Positions 38,999 through 43,178 of a stretch of DNA of 43,178 nt are shown in pieces. The notes under the pieces are model-generated. The model had not been told where the DNA came from. It saw nothing but the letters and a program-made list of their open reading frames with translations, and ran no database searches. This stretch comes from an uncultured Bacteroidales bacterium. GTDB lineage: Bacteria > Bacteroidota > Bacteroidia > Bacteroidales > Muribaculaceae. Both the position numbers and the translations under genes were made by a program. Location: the NCBI GenBank assembly GCA_905210435.1, contig CAJLWO010000019.1, positions 1 to 43,178 of the forward strand, in the 5' to 3' direction. Numbering within the stretch: position 1 is the stretch's first letter; each line of letters begins with the position of its first letter.

Positions 38999-40363
38999 GG
39001 AGGCAAGGATTCGCATATGCGCCTCGGGATAGCGGAGCACCAGGCACGAAGCCTCCGTGATGACTATCGCCTCCGTGTTTCGCTGGCCGCTGCTGCGCAG
39101 GTCGAGACGCTCGGTACGGAACGGCACATGGCAATACTTCGTCAGATACTCCGGGTCGATGATCATACCGTCATGCGGGTGGCCGCACTGGTCGAATATC
39201 TCCGACGCCATCACATACAGTCGTCCGAACTTCGTCACAATCTCCGTGAAGTCGAGTCCCCAGCGCGTCATGGTCTCGGTCGCGCCCACCGTCTTGACAT
39301 GCTCCAGTTTGTTAAGCTCCTCGATAAGCAGCGTGCCGCCGATGAGCAGCTTCTTCGACGACCCGCCGTTGCCCGTGAAAGCCTCTCGCGATATTTCGAT
39401 AAGGCGGTTCATGTCGAGCGCGCCCTTGGTGTACGTACACTCCTTGCCGGCCTGATGCCAGATGCCTCCCGTGAGCATTATCTCCGTATTCTTCACAGGG
39501 TCGGTCAGCGTTCCGCACGACCCGAACAGGAAGTTCTTCTCCATACCGCGGCGCATGTCGGTGATAGCAGCCTCCTCCTGGTCGGAAAATCCCCAGCCTA
39601 CCTCCTTGTTGGCAATTTTGTGGTAGGTCGACTGTTCGACCTGAGCCTTGAATATCTGACAGTTATTGCTCTTTTTGGTCGGAAGCGCCTCAAACTGCGG
39701 CGTCTGCACATCGAGTTCGGCAGCCGCACGACCCATTCTCACAAGCACCGTTCCCGCCTTGAGGTCAGGCACGCTCGACCCGCGGCTTGAGGTATTGTTG
39801 ACCGATATTACCGAGATGCCCGTCGTATCCTTCGCCACCACGTATAGTACAAGGGTCTCCGTAGCCCCATCCTTGGTAGTCGCCATCACCTCAGGCACCA
39901 TGATGGTTTCCGTAGGCTCGAATATGCTGTCATTGGCCGTTTTGAGCAATGCCCCCTGCGACTTGCCCCAGCTTGTGATAGCCGTCGAATCGCTTTCAAG
40001 CGTAGTCGTCACCCCCTTGGTGTCGACCGAATAATACTCCACCACCATCGAACCGCTCCGGCGCGAACCCGCATGACGCGATATCTGGTCAATAGGCGTA
40101 GCCATAGGACGTATCTTCACTATTCGCTCATCAATCTCGTTTCTGAGCAGCTCGGGCGACGCCTCGCGGCTCAGCTCAAGAGTAAGAGGCTCGCCTCCCA
40201 CATGCTTGCCCCCTGCCGCACCGGCCACGATGCCCATTGCCAGCCCGTACTCGCCGCCGCTGCAACAACCCTCGAGCAGCATATACATCACCCACATGAA
40301 AGCCGCCACGGCAACCACCTTCATCAAATCACTCTTCAAAATTTGTCTCATAATCTTTTCCAT
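38984..40363 (-). CDS. Phage major capsid protein-like (SU10/HK97-fold type) with N-terminal hydrophobic segment
   Basis: This is a 459-residue protein resembling SU10-type major capsid proteins. The C-terminal half has the recognisable block GLDFTEIVTKFGRLYVMASE, the IDPEYLTKY region and EAIVITEASCLVLRYPEAHM. The middle has VEQSTYHKIANKEVGW and the SDQEEAAITDMRRGMEK region typical of capsid subunits that pack into shells. Unusually, residues 1-50 contain a hydrophobic stretch (VVAVAAFMWVMYMLLEG) followed by Cys33-Cys34. It looks like a membrane or lipoprotein anchor and is not expected in a capsid subunit. A later in-frame Met (MATPIDQISRH, residue 87) could be the capsid domain start. The stop is supplied by a heptamer repeat. 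Confidence 0.8.
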   Translation of the reverse strand: MEKIMRQILKSDLMKVVAVAAFMWVMYMLLEGCCSGGEYGLAMGIVAGAAGGKHVGGEPLTLELSREASPELLRNEIDERIVKIRPMATPIDQISRHAGSRRSGSMVVEYYSVDTKGVTTTLESDSTAITSWGKSQGALLKTANDSIFEPTETIMVPEVMATTKDGATETLVLYVVAKDTTGISVISVNNTSSRGSSVPDLKAGTVLVRMGRAAAELDVQTPQFEALPTKKSNNCQIFKAQVEQSTYHKIANKEVGWGFSDQEEAAITDMRRGMEKNFLFGSCGTLTDPVKNTEIMLTGGIWHQAGKECTYTKGALDMNRLIEISREAFTGNGGSSKKLLIGGTLLIEELNKLEHVKTVGATETMTRWGLDFTEIVTKFGRLYVMASEIFDQCGHPHDGMIIDPEYLTKYCHVPFRTERLDLRSSGQRNTEAIVITEASCLVLRYPEAHMRILASGNEQ

Positions 40364-40507
40364 TCCCCAAAATAAAAATTAAAAAAATTAAACACTAAAA
40401 AACTAAAAAAGCTATAAAGCTAAAGATAAAAACTAACAAACTCCCTAAAAATCAATCAAATAAACCCACGCCGGCCTAATCATCTTATCGCTCCACCACC
40501 TGCATAG

Positions 40508-40546
40508 CAATAATTATGAATTATGCATTATGAATTATGAATTGCC
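40508..40546. repeat. Heptamer-like AATTATG array next to the scaffold-like gene
   Basis: Degenerate 7-bp units (GAATTAT, GCATTAT, GAATTAT, GAATTGC) fill the space just below the scaffold-like gene's stop. A related array of ATTCATA units occurs at about 43036-43062 after ilvE. The region 40364-40507 is AT-rich without other features. Confidence 0.7.
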
Positions 40547-40547
40547 A

Positions 40548-40964
40548 TCACTCCCACACACTCCGGCGCATATTATTGAGTATCATAATCTCATTCTCCG
40601 CCACCTCGTGGCTCACATTCTGCCGTCCGGAGCGTCCCTCATTCATCCACGCCTCAATATTCTCGTTGCGTCCGCGTTCATATCCCCGCGCCTCCGCCTC
40701 GGCAATCAGCCTCTCCACCTCCGCCTCGCTGATGTCCGCCTCGTTATCCTCCTTGGAGTCATCCATTGACGGTGCGTCAATCCGTTCCGCCTCCGGCCCC
40801 TCTTCCGGCGCGCCCGGCGCATACGCCTCCGCATCCCCTTGCGCGGCACAGTCCTCCATGTTCGCATCCTCGGCCATATCGGTTTGGTTGCCGGTATCAC
40901 CCTCGGCTTCCGTAGCGGAAACGACGGTAATCTCCTCATTCACTTCAATAACATCCTTTTCCAT
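40548..40964 (-). CDS. Acidic scaffold-like protein of the phage-like block
   Basis: This is a 138-residue, strongly acidic protein (MEKDVIEVNEEITVVSATEAEG, then long runs of Glu, Asp and Ala) with a helical second half (EAEVERLIAEAEARGYERGRN). The position just upstream of the capsid gene, the charge and the helical tail suit a phage scaffolding protein, which guides capsid assembly. There is no sequence family that I can name. A TAATTTTG box on the minus strand (41007-41000) gives a transcript start about 30 nt before the ATG at 40964. It is the first gene of the block, so the promoter could drive the whole set. Confidence 0.65.
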   Translation of the reverse strand: MEKDVIEVNEEITVVSATEAEGDTGNQTDMAEDANMEDCAAQGDAEAYAPGAPEEGPEAERIDAPSMDDSKEDNEADISEAEVERLIAEAEARGYERGRNENIEAWMNEGRSGRQNVSHEVAENEIMILNNMRRSVWE

Positions 40965-41189
40965 ATCTTTCTTAATTGGTTAGTAATTCGTTTACAATGC
41001 AAAATTACTATCCTATAAAGCCAAAAATGCGTCAAAAAGTTACAAACTCAACACTAAAAATTTTATTTTTCAAAATCTTTGTTTAACTTTGTACCAATAG
41101 AAAAATATTCCTATCGAATAGGATTGTATTTCAGTCCGTTCCTGTTAAGTTCTCCTTTTTCTCTCAATAATCTCTCTCTCGAACTTCAA

Positions 41190-41375
41190 AATACATAACT
41201 TATTCTCCGGCTGCCCTTTCTGGAAACCCGCCATTAATGTTAATACATAAGTCCAAGGCCGCTCGTGAGATAGTTTATGCCTGAATATGGGTGTGAACTA
41301 TTGCATGCGAGACTGTTGGACAGGGCGCTTGGCGGTGCCTCAGCAAGCATTTTCACTGCAATAAGTTCACACTTT
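41190..41375 (+). ncRNA. Candidate 6S-like structured RNA
   Basis: The stretch folds into a long hairpin with nested stems. AACTTATT (41197-41204) pairs with AATAAGTT (41360-41367), GCTG with CAGC, CCGCCA with TGGCGG (41330-41335), GTCCAA (41251-41256) with TTGGAC (41316-41321) and CTCG with CGAG. Large internal loops lie between. The length of about 180 nt and the central bubble recall 6S RNA, which binds RNA polymerase. The 3' part can instead form a strong local hairpin (GTGTGAACTATTGCA with TGCAATAAGTTCACAC, one bulge). A TAACTTTG box (41084-41091) lies about 100 nt upstream. No clear T tract follows. It could equally be another structured RNA. Confidence 0.5.
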
Positions 41376-42011
41376 CTGTTTGTCTACACACTCTCTAATG
41401 CAAAACACCCTCTCCTCCCGATTTTGACATAAATGACAATAATTGTAACCATAACATACGAACCATTTTTACGCTATAAATAATTTAATTGAAATTTGGA
41501 CAAAAGCAGGAGCGTCGCCGTGAGGCAACGCTCCTGCCGATTTTATAACTATTCAGTGAATATGTACGATGTAAGGTGTTCATTATCAGTGTAGGGCTGC
41601 ACCGGGGTGCAGCCGAAACCAATGCAAACGGGTGTTATCATCAACGGCTGCACCGGGGCGCAGCCCTACAATACGCTCGTAATCAATAAGTTTATCAACT
41701 GAATAGTTACAAAAAATCCCTCTCAGTCTTAATTTGATTCAAATCCAAACACTCTCTTAAAATATGTATTAATTCAAACCAAATGAAACTTCAAGAGCAT
41801 GCACGACCGGTAAAATGCTGATTTTTGTGAAACGACATGATAATTTTTAATAAAAAAGTAAGCAAATAGAGAAATTTATTTTAATTTTGTCCGGATGTTG
41901 ATGTGTATTAATTTTTCGACCCGAGCCACATTGCCGCGAGAATTATGCACGGAATATCGTAAAATATATATTTAGACAAAACGTTTTTCAAATCTAATTC
42001 AAATATAGATT
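41376..42011. other. AT-rich gap before ilvE with hairpins
   Basis: No protein gene is visible. A terminator-like hairpin lies at 41507-41540 (GCAGGAGCGT with ACGCTCCTGC), followed by GATTTT. A TAATTTTG box at 41882-41889 is the likely ilvE -7 element, giving a leader of about 115 nt. The rest is AT-rich. Confidence 0.55.
41590..41670. repeat. Pair of inverted REP palindromes
   Basis: The sites 41590-41614 and 41646-41670 are each a palindrome (GGCTGCACCGGGGTGCAGCC type) with a TGTAG or CTACA tail. They are arranged as inverted copies with 31 nt between. A third copy lies at 16465-16489. Confidence 0.75.
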
Positions 42012-43037
42012 ATGGCAGCAGATATAGATTGGGCCAACTTGTCGTTTGGCTACCGCAAGACAAGCTATAATGTACGTTGCACTTACCGCGACGGCAAATG
42101 GGGCGAAATAGAGGTTTCCGATTCGGAATACCTGAACATACATATAGCAGCCACAGCGCTCCACTACGGTCAGGAAATATTCGAAGGGCTTAAAGCCTTC
42201 CGTGGCAAGGACGGCAAGATACGCATCTTCCGCCTCGACGCCAACGGACAGCGCATACGCCGCTCGGCCGAAGGCATACTCATGGAGCCCGTGCCTGAAG
42301 AATTGTTCCGCAAAATGGTCACTAAAGTAGTGGAACTCAACGCAGACTTCGTGCCCCCGTACGGCAGCGGCGCATCGCTTTACATACGCCCGCTGGAAAT
42401 AGGCATGAGCGCCCGCGTGGGGGTAAAACCGGCCGACGAATACATGTTCATCGTACTTGTCACTCCTGTCGGTCCTTATTTCAAAGAAGGTTTCAAACCG
42501 ACCAATATATGCATCATGCGCGACTATGACCGAGTGGCACCCAAAGGCACCGGACGATGGAAAGTAGGTGGCAACTATGCCGCATCGCTCGCCGCCGGAG
42601 AGAAAGCCCACGAACTCGGCTATTCGGCCGTGCTCTACCTCGACCCGCGCGAGAAAAAATATCTCGACGAATGCGGACCGGCCAACTTCTTCGCCATCAA
42701 GGACGGGAAATACATCACCCCCGAATCGGAGTCCATACTTCCGTCGGTTACCAACGACTCTCTCAAGCAGCTTGCACGCGACATGGGCATAGAGGTGGAA
42801 TGCCGTCATATACTCCTCGAGGAACTTGACGACATAACCGAAGCGGCTGCCTGCGGCACCGCAGCCGTGGCCTCACCCGTGGCAGAAATCGACGACCTCG
42901 ACACCGGCAAGAAATACGTGGTGTCGACCAACGGCGAAGCGGGCCCCGTCACCACCGCACTCTACAACAAACTCCGCGCCATACAGCTCGGCGAGGAAGA
43001 TGACATACACGGCTGGAACACTATAGTCAATGCATAA
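42012..43037 (+). CDS. ilvE: Branched-chain amino acid aminotransferase
   Basis: This PLP enzyme makes or degrades leucine, isoleucine and valine by transamination with 2-oxoglutarate. It is 341 residues from ATG 42012. The fold-type IV signatures are present: ALHYGQEIFEGLKAFRG near residues 50-64, YIRPLEIGM, and the Schiff-base Lys184 in GRWKVGGNYAASLAAGEKA. The PLP-phosphate segment reads DECGPANFFAIKDGK, followed by TEAAACGTAAVASPVAEI. It is probably transcribed alone from the TAATTTTG box at 41882-41889. No ilv or leu biosynthesis genes are nearby. A heptamer-like AATTCAT array follows its stop. Confidence 0.94.
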   Translation: MAADIDWANLSFGYRKTSYNVRCTYRDGKWGEIEVSDSEYLNIHIAATALHYGQEIFEGLKAFRGKDGKIRIFRLDANGQRIRRSAEGILMEPVPEELFRKMVTKVVELNADFVPPYGSGASLYIRPLEIGMSARVGVKPADEYMFIVLVTPVGPYFKEGFKPTNICIMRDYDRVAPKGTGRWKVGGNYAASLAAGEKAHELGYSAVLYLDPREKKYLDECGPANFFAIKDGKYITPESESILPSVTNDSLKQLARDMGIEVECRHILLEELDDITEAAACGTAAVASPVAEIDDLDTGKKYVVSTNGEAGPVTTALYNKLRAIQLGEEDDIHGWNTIVNA

Positions 43038-43178
43038 ATTCATAATGCATAATTCATAATTATGCGCCGGTAATGAATTTATCCGACAAATAGAATAAGT
43101 TTTTTTCCAAAAAGCACAACTACGTAGTCAGCCCTTAAAAACGGATATTAATTGCTGATATTCAATAAAATAAACATA

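Noticed and set aside
41084..41375. tmRNA or RNase P RNA as the identity of the 41.2-kb RNA
   Set aside because: No tRNA-like ends or T-arm, and no GAGGAAAGTCC-type RNase P core, were found. The nested long hairpin fits 6S-like RNA better.

Overview
The window looks like chromosomal DNA of a Bacteroidales bacterium. The protein set (DUF5723-type outer-membrane protein, secreted repeat proteins, stand-alone AsnA, SemiSWEET, myo-inositol-phosphate synthase) and the promoters support this. The promoters follow the Bacteroidetes pattern TTTG-N20-TAnnTTTG rather than sigma70 boxes, and Shine-Dalgarno sequences are mostly absent. The fairly high coding GC suggests Muribaculaceae; that is inference, not a measurement.

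Layout. 0.2-3.5 kb: an outer-membrane protein and lipoprotein pair (minus). 4.1-4.6 kb: a degenerate single-domain receiver. 4.7-7.8 kb: inositol-phosphate synthase, a cytidylate-kinase-like protein and purN. 7.9-8.1 kb: the SRP RNA gene with a clear promoter. 8.3-12.5 kb: a membrane protein, L-asparaginase and metG. 12.7-15.2 kb: a large orphan protein. 15.3-20.1 kb: asnA, then a GH13 amylase, a WYL regulator and an acyltransferase. 20.6-24.3 kb: a secreted protein, SemiSWEET, an IS200/RAYT-like transposase inside a nest of repeats, and a YqeY-like protein. 24.4-27.1 kb: serS and a RecD/Pif1-like helicase. 27.4-33.9 kb: dnaX, a TPR protein and a beta-barrel on the minus strand. 34.2-34.8 kb: tRNA-Glu, rpsT and tRNA-Glu under one promoter. 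35.0 kb: recO. 35.8-41.0 kb: six minus-strand genes including a phage portal protein, an SU10/HK97-like major capsid protein and an acidic scaffold-like protein. 41.2 kb: a long-hairpin RNA candidate resembling 6S RNA. 42.0 kb: ilvE.

Two things stand out. First, the phage-virion block is wedged between housekeeping loci, converges on recO with a 5-bp gap, and has no visible integrase, terminase, lysis or tail-fibre genes. All its frames are open, and its capsid protein carries an N-terminal hydrophobic segment with Cys-Cys. It may be a domesticated capsid or gene-transfer-like system, or a fragmentary prophage. Second, the intergenic DNA is full of short-period degenerate arrays (7-, 9-, 10- and 15-bp units), a 28-bp element in three copies, and REP-like palindromes accompanying the transposase. 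The 9-bp arrays also occur in frame inside the dnaX linker, and the 7-bp arrays supply stop codons for two phage genes.

No CRISPR array, rRNA, integrase or complete insertion sequence was seen.
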